Numbered from the stretch's first letter, positions 1 to 8,120 are shown. The stretch: 17,791 nucleotides of DNA from an uncultured Roseburia sp. (GCA_934292805.1 CAKQXQ010000044.1:1-17791); one strand, 5' to 3'. Numbers and translations are program-made. The notes: a model not told the origin generated them from the letters alone.

Positions 1-68
1 CCTATAGGGCTCGAACCTATGACCCTCTGCTTGTAAGGCAGATGCTCTCCCAGCTGAGCTAAGATCCC
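1..68 (-). tRNA. tRNA-Val (anticodon TAC), 3' end cut off
   Basis: The minus strand folds as a tRNA: acceptor 5' half GGGATCT, D arm GCTC...GAGC, anticodon stem TCTGC/GCAGA around loop CTTACAA, and T arm ATAGG-TTCGAGC-CCTAT. Anticodon TAC decodes valine GTA and related codons. Five bases of the acceptor 3' strand and discriminator lie beyond the window, so whether CCA is encoded cannot be seen. The gene starts at 68 and is read away from metH, with its own promoter at 105-134. Confidence 0.97.
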
Positions 69-104
69 ATATATTTGCGAGTCGCTTACGTAACTCGCTT
101 TGCT

Positions 105-134
105 ATTATACAACGGAATTACAAAACTTGTCAA
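105..134 (-). promoter_or_regulatory. Consensus sigma-A promoter of tRNA-Val
   Basis: On the minus strand a perfect -35 TTGACA (134-129) is followed after 18 bases by a perfect -10 TATAAT (110-105). Transcription should start near 98. The predicted first transcribed bases form a hairpin, GCGAGT/ACTCGC (98-93 with 82-77), ending 8 bases before the mature tRNA 5' end, which may be a processing leader. A perfect-hexamer promoter fits a stable-RNA gene. Confidence 0.85.
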
Positions 135-193
135 CACTTATTTTTGTGTTTTTACAATTTTTTTCACCGCTTCCTTTTTGAACTACAGATCAC

Positions 194-2647
194 TTACCTG
201 GCCAGCAGGGAATCCACCAGCTTCACACATTCTGCCGCATCTTTGGAATATCCGTCTGCTCCGATCTCCTCTGCGAAGCTCTCGTTGATTGCAGCTCCAC
301 CGATGACGATCTTGCTTGTGCATCCTTTTTCCTTTGCCAGCTCGACGACATCCTTCATACGCATCATCGTCGTTGTCATAAGTGCAGATAGGCCAATGAT
401 TTCGGCATTCTCTTTCATGGCAGTCTCCACGATCAGTGATGCAGGAACATCTTTTCCAAGGTCGATCACGTTGTAACCATAGTTTTTCAGCATAAGTACA
501 ACAAGATTCTTACCGATATCATGGATATCTCCTTCAACCGTTGCGATCACAGCCGTAGCCTTCTTCCCGGTGTCTTTCCGCTCCAGCATTGGTTCTACAT
601 ATTCGATCGCCATCTTCATGGTGTTTGCCGATGCGATCAGCTGCGGAAGGAAATATTTCTGCCTGTCAAATAATACACCGACTTCATTGATCGCAGGGAT
701 CAGGTGATCGTTAATGATCTCGTCCGGCTTTGCTCCGTCAGAAAGGGCAGCCTTCACTTCATCTACGATCGTGCCTTTATTACCTTTTAATACCGCTTCA
801 AAAATGGCACTGTGTGCCTCTTTTTCTGTCTTATGCTCATTCCTGCCACTATCCGCTGCAGCTTTCTTCACCGGTGCGATCACACGCTCCTGGCCTGCAT
901 ATTTTTCCTGCAACATATTCATGCGGTTGATATACCGGATATCACTGCCTTCTCTTGCAAGGAGCAGATCCGATGCAAATGCTGCATTCATCAAAAGCTC
1001 CTGGGACGGATTCGCAATTGCCATCGTAAGTCCGTTGGCGATCGCCATGGTAAGGAATGCGGTATTGACATAGATTCTTTCCGGAAGTCCGAAAGAAATA
1101 TTTGACAGCCCACATACGGTCGGTAGCTGTAATTCATTTTTGCAGTATGCAAATGTCTCATAACACTCAAGTGCCGCCTTCGGATTTGCACCGATCGTTG
1201 CCACAAGGCCATCCACGATCATATCTTCTTTTGCCAGACCATTTTTTATTGCCTCTTCCATCACAGTCCGGATAATCGCATGCTTTTCCTCTGAACTATC
1301 CGGCAATCCGGCATCTGACAATGGAAGAAGGATGAACATCGCTCCATATTTTTTTGCAATCGGAAGCAATTTTTCCATTTTTTCTTTTTCCATGGAGATA
1401 GAATTAATAAGTGCCCGGCCCGGATAAATACGGAGTGCCGCTTCTATTACCTCCACATAACTGGAATCGATACATAAAGGACAATCCACGGTCGTGGTCA
1501 CTTCATAAATGGTATTGAGCATCATTTCTTTCTCGTCAATTCCATTCATTCCCATGTTGACATCAAGAATGTCTGCTCCGTTTCTTTCCTGGTCAAGTGC
1601 CATATCACGTACGATATTTAACTTTCCTTCTTTTAATTCTGCCTGAAGCTTCTTCTTGCCGGTCGGATTGATCCGCTCGCCGATTACCATGAATCTTCCG
1701 TTCAGATCGATCTCTACAAGCCTCCGCTCCGATGTGAGTACTCTTCTTTTCTTTGCCAGCGGAGTGTGTACCGGCATATCTTTTACCGCGTCTTTTAATG
1801 CCTTAATATGTGCCGGAGTTGTTCCACAGCAGCCACCGATAATAGATGCTCCCGCTTCTACCAGCCGCTTTCCGCATGCTGCAAACTCATCCGGACCTGT
1901 TTTGTACACAGTTACACCATTCTCCAGCTCCGGCAGTCCGGCATTCGGCTTTGCAAGGATCGGAATGGTTGCATATTCTGCCATTTTACGTACCGGTGCG
2001 ATCATATCCTCCGGTCCGGTAGAGCAGTTGATTCCTATCGCATCTGCTCCAAGACTCTGCAATACAACGGTTGCAGTTGCAGGATCTGTACCATAGAGTG
2101 TTCTTCCATCCGGATTATAAGTAAGAGATACCATGATCGGAAGGTCACAGACTTCCCTGATCGCAATCACTGCCGCACGGCTCTCCTGAAGGCTCATCAT
2201 GGTCTCAACTACAAACAGGTCTGCACCCGCATTGGCTAGAACCGCTGCCTGCTCTTTGTATACATCTACAAGATCTTCAAACATCAGCTCCCCGATCGGA
2301 TAGAGCTGCTGCCCGGTCATCGTCATATCTGCCGCCACAAGTGCTTTTCCCTGCGCAGCTTCCTTCGAAAGAGCGATCAGTTCCTTATTCATCTCTTCCA
2401 GCCGGTCGCCCAGACCATATTCTTCTAATTTGATACGGTTTGCGGTAAATGTCGGTGCATATAAAATGTCTGTTCCTGCCTCCACGTAAGCTTTCTGTAA
2501 GGCTATCATAACATCCGGATTCTCCAGGATCCACTGCTCCGGGCATACCCCAACCGGCATGCCTGCATTCTGAAGATTGGTTCCTGTTGCTCCGTCTAAG
2601 AGAATCGGTCCCTGTTTTATCAATTGTGCAAATTCTACTTTTGTCAT
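194..2647 (-). CDS. metH: Cobalamin-dependent methionine synthase (no reactivation domain)
   Basis: Cytosolic enzyme that moves a methyl group from methyl-tetrahydrofolate through cobalamin to homocysteine, giving methionine. The 817-residue protein has the homocysteine-binding barrel first (about 1-290) with zinc ligands Cys208, Cys273 and Cys274 (GINCS and GGCCGTTP). A pterin-binding domain follows (about 310-590; GERINPTG, then LDVNMG), then the B12 cap and Rossmann domain (about 605-817) with the cobalamin motif D707-x-H709-x-x-G712. The protein stops there: the C-terminal SAM/flavodoxin-dependent reactivation domain of the roughly 1200-residue E. coli enzyme is absent, as in other clostridial MetH. 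I chose the ATG at 2647 because GGAG lies 6 bases upstream and the N-terminus matches the family. In-frame ATGs at 2665 and 2749 would add non-conserved residues without a good ribosome site, and 2749 falls within the -35 box. It has its own promoter. No terminator is evident before the tRNA. Confidence 0.95.
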   Translation of the reverse strand: MTKVEFAQLIKQGPILLDGATGTNLQNAGMPVGVCPEQWILENPDVMIALQKAYVEAGTDILYAPTFTANRIKLEEYGLGDRLEEMNKELIALSKEAAQGKALVAADMTMTGQQLYPIGELMFEDLVDVYKEQAAVLANAGADLFVVETMMSLQESRAAVIAIREVCDLPIMVSLTYNPDGRTLYGTDPATATVVLQSLGADAIGINCSTGPEDMIAPVRKMAEYATIPILAKPNAGLPELENGVTVYKTGPDEFAACGKRLVEAGASIIGGCCGTTPAHIKALKDAVKDMPVHTPLAKKRRVLTSERRLVEIDLNGRFMVIGERINPTGKKKLQAELKEGKLNIVRDMALDQERNGADILDVNMGMNGIDEKEMMLNTIYEVTTTVDCPLCIDSSYVEVIEAALRIYPGRALINSISMEKEKMEKLLPIAKKYGAMFILLPLSDAGLPDSSEEKHAIIRTVMEEAIKNGLAKEDMIVDGLVATIGANPKAALECYETFAYCKNELQLPTVCGLSNISFGLPERIYVNTAFLTMAIANGLTMAIANPSQELLMNAAFASDLLLAREGSDIRYINRMNMLQEKYAGQERVIAPVKKAAADSGRNEHKTEKEAHSAIFEAVLKGNKGTIVDEVKAALSDGAKPDEIINDHLIPAINEVGVLFDRQKYFLPQLIASANTMKMAIEYVEPMLERKDTGKKATAVIATVEGDIHDIGKNLVVLMLKNYGYNVIDLGKDVPASLIVETAMKENAEIIGLSALMTTTMMRMKDVVELAKEKGCTSKIVIGGAAINESFAEEIGADGYSKDAAECVKLVDSLLAR

Positions 2648-2720
2648 TCTATTCTCCGTTCCCATGCGGCATCTTATGTCACGCATAGCATTGTTTCCAG
2701 CGTATTTTTCGCATAAAATG

Positions 2721-2749
2721 ATTATGCCACTGCTCTTTTCTGTGTGCAA
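2721..2749 (-). promoter_or_regulatory. Promoter of metH
   Basis: On the minus strand, -35 TTGCAC (2749-2744), a 17-base spacer, then -10 CATAAT (2726-2721). The predicted start near 2714 gives a leader of about 66 nt ending in the ribosome site GGAG. No S-box, T-box or cobalamin riboswitch fits in so short a leader. Confidence 0.6.
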
Positions 2750-2793
2750 GTAATTTTATTCCACATGACCTATCAGCCATTCTTCGTCAATTT

Positions 2794-4215
2794 TTACGTC
2801 AGATGAAGCACATCGATCAAAAGAAGCCATGCCATTCCATAGTAGGTCACAACTGCAACCAGGTCGTTCACTGTTGTGATAAGTGGTCCGGATGCTACTG
2901 CCGGATCGATTTTGATCTTATGGAACAAAATCGGAATCACTGTACCTACCATACTTGAGATCACCATTGCAACAAGCAGTGCAACCCCAATGCATCCTGA
3001 TACTGCAAATCCAAAATAAAATCCTTTTCCCTTCACGACCGCAATAAAGATTCCGATACAGATGAAAGAAAGGATGCCTAAGATCGTTCCGTTACAGAAA
3101 CCGATCTTCATTTCTTTTGCGATCAGCTGAAGCTTTTCTTTTCCGGAAATATCTTCATCCATAAGAACACGGATCGTAACCGCCAGTGACTGTGTTCCGA
3201 CATTACCGGCCATATCTAAGATCAGTGACTGGAAACATACGATCAGTGTCAGTTCCGCCACTACTTTTTCAAAAATACCTACCACCGAAGAAACTAATAA
3301 TCCGAGGAACAGAAGAACGATCAGCCACGGCATACGTTTCTTGATACTTTCTCTCAGTGGTTCCTGCAGATCTTCCTCTGCTGTCAGACCGGCTAACTTC
3401 GCATAGTCTTCTCCCATCTCTTCATCTACAACTTCAACGATATCCTGGGATGTGATAACACCGATGATATGCTTGTCATTGTCGAGTACCGGGATAGAAT
3501 CTTCCGAATAATCCTTCAGTTCTTCGATACATTCATTGATATTTTCTTTCGCATATACATATGGATATGATGTCTGGATGAGATCTTCCAGATTCATATA
3601 TTCTCTTGCAATGATCAGATCCTTCAGATCGATCGCACCATAAAAGGTTCCATCCGTATCCGAAACATAGAGTGTAGAGATATTATCATTCTCAGCTGCC
3701 TGGGTTACAAGCTCTCTCATTGCCTGACGGATCGTGGAGCCTCGCTGTATCTCAATGAAGTTTGTTGTCATTCTGCTTCCGATCTCGTCCTCATCATAGG
3801 AGTGGATCAGCTTGACATCTTCTCTGGCATCTTCATTCATCAATTGGAAAATCTCTTCACTTTTTCCATCATCCAGTTCGTCTAATACATCAACTGCATC
3901 ATCCGCATCCATGGATTCAATAATATCTGCTGCCTTTTCGGCATCCATTTCCTCGATGTATTTTCCTACATCTTCTACGTAAGCAAAAATCTCAGAAGTA
4001 AGCTCATCTCCAAGAATGCGGTATAATTTCTTTCGTTCTTCCGGTGTCAGATCTTCCAGAATATCCGCTATATCATTCTCATGATAATCCTCGAACTTCT
4101 CCCGGATATAGTCATCCGGTGCATTACTTCGGAGGATATCCGTCAATTCTTTTTCGTAATCGGGTCTTTCCGGAACGTAATCTTCCGGTAATTTCTTCTC
4201 TTCGTTCTCTAACAT
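2794..4215 (-). CDS. mgtE: MgtE-family magnesium transporter
   Basis: Inner-membrane Mg2+ channel or transporter of 473 residues, near the usual family length of about 450. The N-terminal superhelical MgtE domain (about 25-135) is very acidic. A CBS pair (about 140-265) follows; in characterised MgtE these domains sense cytosolic Mg2+ and gate the pore. From about 295 there are five membrane segments, with the family motif MAGNVGTQ (335-342) and the late motif DPAVASGP (437-444), which carries the conserved pore-lining Asp. The start at 4215 has AGGAGG five bases upstream; an in-frame ATG at 4278 would add 21 residues and has no such site. It lies 139 bp downstream of glmS with no terminator recognised between, so it may be co-transcribed. 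I saw no M-box Mg2+ riboswitch in that gap. Confidence 0.95.
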   Translation of the reverse strand: MLENEEKKLPEDYVPERPDYEKELTDILRSNAPDDYIREKFEDYHENDIADILEDLTPEERKKLYRILGDELTSEIFAYVEDVGKYIEEMDAEKAADIIESMDADDAVDVLDELDDGKSEEIFQLMNEDAREDVKLIHSYDEDEIGSRMTTNFIEIQRGSTIRQAMRELVTQAAENDNISTLYVSDTDGTFYGAIDLKDLIIAREYMNLEDLIQTSYPYVYAKENINECIEELKDYSEDSIPVLDNDKHIIGVITSQDIVEVVDEEMGEDYAKLAGLTAEEDLQEPLRESIKKRMPWLIVLLFLGLLVSSVVGIFEKVVAELTLIVCFQSLILDMAGNVGTQSLAVTIRVLMDEDISGKEKLQLIAKEMKIGFCNGTILGILSFICIGIFIAVVKGKGFYFGFAVSGCIGVALLVAMVISSMVGTVIPILFHKIKIDPAVASGPLITTVNDLVAVVTYYGMAWLLLIDVLHLT

Positions 4216-4294
4216 AAGATCCTCCTGCTTCCTTTTTATATTCTCAGATACACAATCCTGTTCTGCGGCATTTGCCAAACAATTTATTTTCTTT

Positions 4295-4324
4295 CTTTGT
4301 TATATTTTTCTTTGTTATATTTTT
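4295..4324. repeat. 15-bp tandem duplication in the mgtE leader
   Basis: The unit ctttgttatattttt occurs twice head to tail (4295-4309 and 4310-4324), 80-110 bases before the mgtE start. Each copy contains TATAAC on the minus strand, but I found no -35 at proper spacing. It could be neutral slippage in AT-rich spacer DNA. Confidence 0.7.
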
Positions 4325-4354
4325 CTTCCTGTCATTTGATTTTACTGTTCTTTT

Positions 4355-6175
4355 TTACTCAACTGTCACTACTTTAGCAAGATTTCTTGGCTTATCAACG
4401 TCAAATCCCTTATCTGACGAAACATAGTATGCCAAAAGCTGCAATGCTGCCGATGCCGGAATTACCATAAATTCATCTTTCATATCCGGAAGTGTTACCA
4501 CCTGATATTCACTGTCAATCTCTTTTGCTAATGATTCTTTGATAAACAATACAATATCAGCCCCTCTGGATCTGACTTCCTTAATATTGGACAGCTCTTT
4601 GGAAACCAGCCTTTCCTGCGTTACTGCCGCAACGACCGGTGTGTTTGTTGTGATGAGTGCGATCGGTCCATGCTTTAATTCACCGGAAGCATACGCTTCT
4701 GAGTGGATATAAGACACTTCCTTAAGCTTTAATGATCCTTCAAGCAGAATGGAATAGTCAAGGCCTCTTCCGATCATGAAAAGATCTTTTGCCTCTAAAA
4801 GCTTCTTCGCGATCACATGGATCTCTCTTTTTTTATCCAAAACCTGTTCGATTGCTTCTGGTACCGCTTCGAGTTCCTTTATAAATGCCCTTGTCTGTTC
4901 CTCATTGTAAATTCCGCGAAGGAATGCCATTTTGGCAACGATCAGGTAAAAAACGGACAACTGGGTCGTATACGCTTTGGTACTTGCAACTGCAATCTCC
5001 GGTCCTGCTGATGTATACAAAACATAATCGCTCTCACGTGCGATGGAAGACCCTTTCACATTAATAATGGAAAGACAGGTCGCTCCCTGTTTTTTGGCGT
5101 ATTTTAAGGCCTCCAATGTGTCAATTGTCTCACCGGACTGGGATACTGCGATCACAAGTGTCTTCTCGTCGATCACAGGATCTGAATACATAAATTCTGA
5201 TGCCAGCTCCACATCCATCGGTACATGCACGATCGTTTTTACAAGTGCCTGTGCTACCAGTCCTGCATGCATTGCCGTACCACAGGCAACCACACAGATC
5301 CTGTCACATTCTTTGAATACAGAATCCAAAACGCCATCACCTGAAAAATCCGGCAGACCATTTACGATACGGTCTTTGATCGTATTACGGATCGCCTGTG
5401 GCTGCTCCATGATCTCTTTCTCCATATAGAATGGGTATCCACCCTTTCCGGCACTGTTTAATTCCCAGTCTGCTGTCATAACAGAAGGCTCCACCTTCTG
5501 ACCGTCCAGATCTGTAAGCTCGACATGGTCTTTGTGCAGTTCTAAAATATGATATTCCGGAACAACAAAGTACTCATTCGTAAAACGACAAAGAGCTGTC
5601 AGATCAGATGCAAGCATTGCACCTTCCTTGCAGACAGTCGCCACGATCGGGCTTACATTACGGATAGAATAAATTACATCCGGCCAATCCTCAAAAAGGA
5701 TCACAAGTGCAAATGTTCCCCTTAATTTTCTAACCGTTTTTCTGATCGCTTCCTTCGGATCACCTTTATAATAATGATTTAATAATGCTGCCACTACTTC
5801 ACTGTCTGTCTCTGATTGAAGTGTCTCTGCCAGATCATAGTTTGCGATCAGATCTCTGTAGTTTTCAATGATTCCATTATGGACTAATGTCACTTTTCCC
5901 TGTTTATGAGGGTGCGCATTCCGATCACTCACACCCCCGTGCGTTGCCCATCTTGTATGTCCGATCCCGCACGTAGACAATATTTTCTTCGAATCGCAGA
6001 TTGTTCTTAAATCACTGACTCTTCCGGCACATTTGTAAACACTCAGTTCATGGGTATTTTCATCCTGTACAGCAATACCTGCACTGTCATATCCACGATA
6101 CTCTAATAATTCCAATGCATCAAGTAAAATCTCTTTTACATTCTCACTGCCTGTATAACCTATAATTCCACACAT
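4355..6175 (-). CDS. glmS: Glutamine-fructose-6-phosphate aminotransferase (isomerising)
   Basis: Cytosolic enzyme that makes glucosamine-6-phosphate from fructose-6-phosphate and glutamine, the entry step to UDP-GlcNAc and peptidoglycan. The 606 residues match the usual size. The N-terminal glutaminase domain begins MCGIIGYTG, with Cys2 as nucleophile once Met1 is removed, and RWATHG at 75-80. Two SIS sugar-isomerase domains follow (about 290-430 and 460-590), with ACGTAMHAG (297-305) and SQSGET (345-350). ASGELKHGP (496-504) supplies the ring-opening His502, and the C-terminal KVVTVE holds Lys601, equivalent to the E. coli fructose-6-phosphate-binding lysine. Start: ATG 6175, with AGAGG eight bases upstream. 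Expression should be under feedback control by the glmS ribozyme in its leader. Confidence 0.98.
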   Translation of the reverse strand: MCGIIGYTGSENVKEILLDALELLEYRGYDSAGIAVQDENTHELSVYKCAGRVSDLRTICDSKKILSTCGIGHTRWATHGGVSDRNAHPHKQGKVTLVHNGIIENYRDLIANYDLAETLQSETDSEVVAALLNHYYKGDPKEAIRKTVRKLRGTFALVILFEDWPDVIYSIRNVSPIVATVCKEGAMLASDLTALCRFTNEYFVVPEYHILELHKDHVELTDLDGQKVEPSVMTADWELNSAGKGGYPFYMEKEIMEQPQAIRNTIKDRIVNGLPDFSGDGVLDSVFKECDRICVVACGTAMHAGLVAQALVKTIVHVPMDVELASEFMYSDPVIDEKTLVIAVSQSGETIDTLEALKYAKKQGATCLSIINVKGSSIARESDYVLYTSAGPEIAVASTKAYTTQLSVFYLIVAKMAFLRGIYNEEQTRAFIKELEAVPEAIEQVLDKKREIHVIAKKLLEAKDLFMIGRGLDYSILLEGSLKLKEVSYIHSEAYASGELKHGPIALITTNTPVVAAVTQERLVSKELSNIKEVRSRGADIVLFIKESLAKEIDSEYQVVTLPDMKDEFMVIPASAALQLLAYYVSSDKGFDVDKPRNLAKVVTVE

Positions 6176-6248
6176 ATTATTTTCCTCTTCTTTTTATATT
6201 ATGACTCGCAGATTCCACATATCTGCTCATTCTTCATTTTTTATGCTT

Positions 6249-6398
6249 CTCCCATTACACCGTATTTGTTTTGCAGTCGCCTGCATATTTGCCGGTATAT
6301 CTCGCACAGGGAGGTACGAAAGGGCGTCCGCCGAATTTTCGATAACCCTTTTCCTCGTTAACCTGCTTTTGCTTTCGTTCCTGCAGGTACATGGCGCT
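6249..6398 (-). ncRNA. glmS ribozyme (GlcN6P-activated, self-cleaving)
   Basis: The minus strand of the glmS leader matches the glmS ribozyme core. TAGCGCC at 6399-6393 places self-cleavage between 6398 (A) and 6397 (G1). P1 is ACCTGC/GCAGGT. Next come ACGAGG and the conserved GGGTTATCGAAAATTCGGCGGACGCC block that forms the catalytic pseudoknots (split here as GGGTTATCGAAA and TTCGGCGGACGCC). A domain closed by CTCCC/GGGAG contains a hairpin TGCAG-GCGA-CTGCA with a GNRA tetraloop. In characterised cases, glucosamine-6-phosphate is the cofactor for cleavage, and the cleaved mRNA is degraded. The exact 3' limit is approximate; the core ends about 70 bases before the glmS start. Confidence 0.95.
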
Positions 6399-6416
6399 AG
6401 AAGAGAAAATTAATTG

Positions 6417-6446
6417 TATGCAATATGTCACAGACAGAATTGCATA
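6417..6446 (-). other. Hairpin just upstream of the ribozyme cleavage site
   Basis: Perfect 8-bp arms, tatgcaat (6417-6424) and attgcata (6439-6446), separated by 14 bases. It lies in the glmS leader, ending 18 bases 5' of the cleavage point, so it would sit at the 3' end of the released upstream fragment. Its function is unknown. Confidence 0.5.
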
Positions 6447-6512
6447 TCTGAAAACATAACCTTATTCGATTATCAATGTGCAATTGCTGTAATTCATCTG
6501 TCATCATTGCTT

Positions 6513-6528
6513 TTGCTTTATAAAGCAA
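6513..6528. promoter_or_regulatory. Perfect 16-bp palindrome in the early glmS leader
   Basis: The sequence ttgctttataaagcaa is its own reverse complement. Its centre is about 30 bases downstream of the predicted glmS transcription start, a position where a dimeric repressor could block initiation or elongation. No regulator family is recognised from the site, and a chance AT-rich palindrome is possible. Confidence 0.35.
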
Positions 6529-6556
6529 TTTAACGTGTTACAATTACAACGTAACT

Positions 6557-6585
6557 ACTATACTATGATATGAAAAAAATGTCCA
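6557..6585 (-). promoter_or_regulatory. Promoter of glmS
   Basis: On the minus strand, -35 TGGACA (6585-6580), a 17-base spacer, and -10 TATAGT (6562-6557); each hexamer is one base from consensus. The start near 6550 gives a leader of about 375 nt containing the ribozyme. It lies just past the ilvE terminator, so glmS should be an independent unit. Confidence 0.75.
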
Positions 6586-6613
6586 GAAGTTTTCTGTAAA
6601 GTTTCCTATTGCA

Positions 6614-6642
6614 TCAAAAACCGGACGCTTTCGCGTCCGGTT
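6614..6642 (-). terminator. Intrinsic terminator of ilvE
   Basis: On the minus strand a 10-bp perfect stem, AACCGGACGC/GCGTCCGGTT, is closed by the GNRA tetraloop GAAA and runs into TTTTTG. It starts 19 bases after the ilvE stop. Confidence 0.93.
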
Positions 6643-6661
6643 CCACGTGCTCTCTGAAAAT

Positions 6662-7726
6662 TTATTTTACTTCAACAGTCCATCCGTATTTGTCAGGGAT
6701 TCTGCCCCACTGGATACCTGTTAATGTGTCATATAATTTCTGTGTCAGTTCACCGATCTTAAAGTCGTTGATTGTAACAACGTCATCTTTGTAACGAAGC
6801 TCGCCTACCGGTGAGATGACTGCTGCTGTACCTGTTCCGAATACTTCTTCCAGTGTACCGTCATGTCCGGCCTTCATAAGATCGTCTACGGAAAGTCTTG
6901 TCTCATTTACCTTATAACCCCAGTCACGAAGAAGATGGATCATAGAATCTCTTGTAACACCAGGAAGAACGGTTCCTTCGATCGGAGCTGTGTAGATCTC
7001 GCCGGCAATCTTGAACATGATGTTCATTGTACCAACCTCTTCCACATATTTACGATGCTCTCCATCTAACCAGAGAACCTGTGCGTAACCAAGCTTCTCT
7101 GCTTTTACCTGTCCTAAGATAGAACCAGCATAGTTACCACCGCATTTTGTGAATCCTGTACCACCTTTTACCGCACGGACAAGTTCATCCTCTACTAAGA
7201 TCTTGACCGGATTCAGTCCTGCTGCATAGTAAGCACCTACTGGACAGCAGATGATCATAAACTTGTATGAGCTTGCCATATGTACACCAAGTGCTGCTTC
7301 TGTTGCAAACATAAATGGTCTGATGTATAAAGAAGTATTTGGTTCAGATGGAACCCAGTCTGCTTCTACTTTCACAAGTGCTTCTACAGCCTCTACGAAC
7401 ATCTCTACCGGGAACTCAGGCATACAGAGTCTTGCGTTGGAATTGATCATTCTCTTTGCATTCATCTCCGGACGGAATAACTGGATCTTACCTTCTGCTG
7501 TACGGTAAGCTTTCATTCCTTCGAATGTCTCCTGTGCATAATGCAGTGTCACACATGCAGGATCCATTGTGATAGGTCCTTCCGGTACGATCCTTGCATC
7601 TTTCCAGCCGTCTTCTTTGGTCCAGTCCATAACGAACATATAGTCAGTCATATATTTACCGAATCCAAGATGTTTCTGATCTGGTTTTTCCTTTAATACT
7701 TCTCTTTTTTCAAATCTGATATCCAT
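6662..7726 (-). CDS. ilvE: Branched-chain amino acid aminotransferase
   Basis: PLP enzyme (fold type IV) that interconverts leucine, isoleucine and valine with their 2-keto acids using glutamate/2-oxoglutarate; it is the last step of their synthesis. At 354 residues it matches the longer BCAT group, which includes the eukaryotic enzymes. LHYAQETFEGMKAYR (61-75) and RPFMF (136-140) are family landmarks. Lys194 in GGTGFTKCGGNYAGS is the Schiff-base lysine, and EVGTMN (230-235) plus GTVLPGVTRDS (251-261) form the cofactor and phosphate-binding region. The ATG at 7726 has AGGAGG six bases upstream. It is a single-gene transcript, with a consensus promoter at 7828-7856 and a terminator at 6614-6642. 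No T-box was seen in its leader. Confidence 0.96.
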   Translation of the reverse strand: MDIRFEKREVLKEKPDQKHLGFGKYMTDYMFVMDWTKEDGWKDARIVPEGPITMDPACVTLHYAQETFEGMKAYRTAEGKIQLFRPEMNAKRMINSNARLCMPEFPVEMFVEAVEALVKVEADWVPSEPNTSLYIRPFMFATEAALGVHMASSYKFMIICCPVGAYYAAGLNPVKILVEDELVRAVKGGTGFTKCGGNYAGSILGQVKAEKLGYAQVLWLDGEHRKYVEEVGTMNIMFKIAGEIYTAPIEGTVLPGVTRDSMIHLLRDWGYKVNETRLSVDDLMKAGHDGTLEEVFGTGTAAVISPVGELRYKDDVVTINDFKIGELTQKLYDTLTGIQWGRIPDKYGWTVEVK

Positions 7727-7762
7727 AATAATCCTCCTACTGTTTTCCGAAGAAAAATGCGA

Positions 7763-7794
7763 CTGTCAACACGCTGACAGAGGATTTCACCTCT
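7763..7794 (-). promoter_or_regulatory. Two overlapping small hairpins in the ilvE leader
   Basis: In the roughly 94-nt ilvE leader the minus strand can form AGAGG-TGAAAT-CCTCT (7794-7779) or CTGTCA-GCGTGT-TGACAG (7780-7763). The two share two bases, so they cannot both form in full. Neither has a U-run or covers the ribosome site. A regulatory role is only a possibility. Confidence 0.3.
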
Positions 7795-7827
7795 CTCTCC
7801 CTTACCGGGAACTTTATCTTGGAAATT

Positions 7828-7856
7828 ATTATGATACTTTCTTATTTTCATGTCAA
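7828..7856 (-). promoter_or_regulatory. Promoter of ilvE
   Basis: Minus strand -35 TTGACA (7856-7851, perfect), a 17-base spacer, -10 CATAAT (7833-7828, one mismatch). The start is near 7821. The stretch upstream of it, 7857-8025, is AT-rich and I see no gene or site there. Confidence 0.85.
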
Positions 7857-8025
7857 GATTATTCCCAGTCCTTATATTTTCCATAATTATGGTTTATGGT
7901 ATTTGTATTCTTTATAACCTAATATTATTAAAAAACTATGGCATTTTCTCTGTTAATCCCTTTCATTTTTTTCAGCAAATCATGAAATCACTGTATTTCT
8001 GCACAGTTTCAGCCCTTTTACACAG

Positions 8026-8073
8026 AAAACCAGCCGGCATTTTGAACAAACTTTCAATATGTCGGCCGGTTTT
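8026..8073 (-). terminator. Long hairpin terminator after glgP, possibly bidirectional
   Basis: A stem of about 14 pairs (AAAACC.GCCGGCAT with ATGTCGGC.GGTTTT, one mismatch and one G-T pair) is topped by a further TTGAA/TTCAA stem. On the minus strand it ends GGTTTTC about 50 bases after the glgP stop. The symmetric A and T runs would also end transcripts from the plus strand. The U-run is short, so termination may be partial. Confidence 0.7.
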
Positions 8074-8120
8074 CTATTTACATATTTGGATGTATGTCTT
8101 TATCGCATAAAAATACGATA

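Noticed and set aside
120..193. metH terminator
   Set aside because: Only a weak AACAC/GTGTT stem without a U-run is present, and it overlaps the tRNA promoter.
75..476. Plus-strand ORF of 133 codons at the metH 3' end
   Set aside because: It mirrors metH codons and the tRNA promoter; no ribosome site.
2648..2793. Cobalamin or SAM riboswitch before metH
   Set aside because: The predicted leader is only about 66 nt and has no B12-box or S-box motifs.
4216..4354. M-box magnesium riboswitch before mgtE
   Set aside because: The gap is only 139 bp, largely T/A homopolymer-like on the plus strand, without the conserved M-box stems.
6201..6413. Plus-strand ORF of 70 codons
   Set aside because: It is the antisense of the glmS ribozyme and leader, with no ribosome site.
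7806..7830. CodY-like box near the ilvE start site
   Set aside because: Only about 9 of 15 positions match AATTTTCWGAAAATT, which is expected often in AT-rich DNA.
7693..7884. Minus-strand ORF of 63 codons overlapping the ilvE start
   Set aside because: Its start lies upstream of the ilvE -35 box, so it would not be on the predicted transcript; no ribosome site; the overlap is out of frame with ilvE.
7850..8110. Plus-strand hydrophobic ORF of 86 codons in the ilvE-glgP gap
   Set aside because: It covers the ilvE promoter and the glgP terminator hairpin and has no ribosome site; its hydrophobic residues follow from AT-rich DNA.
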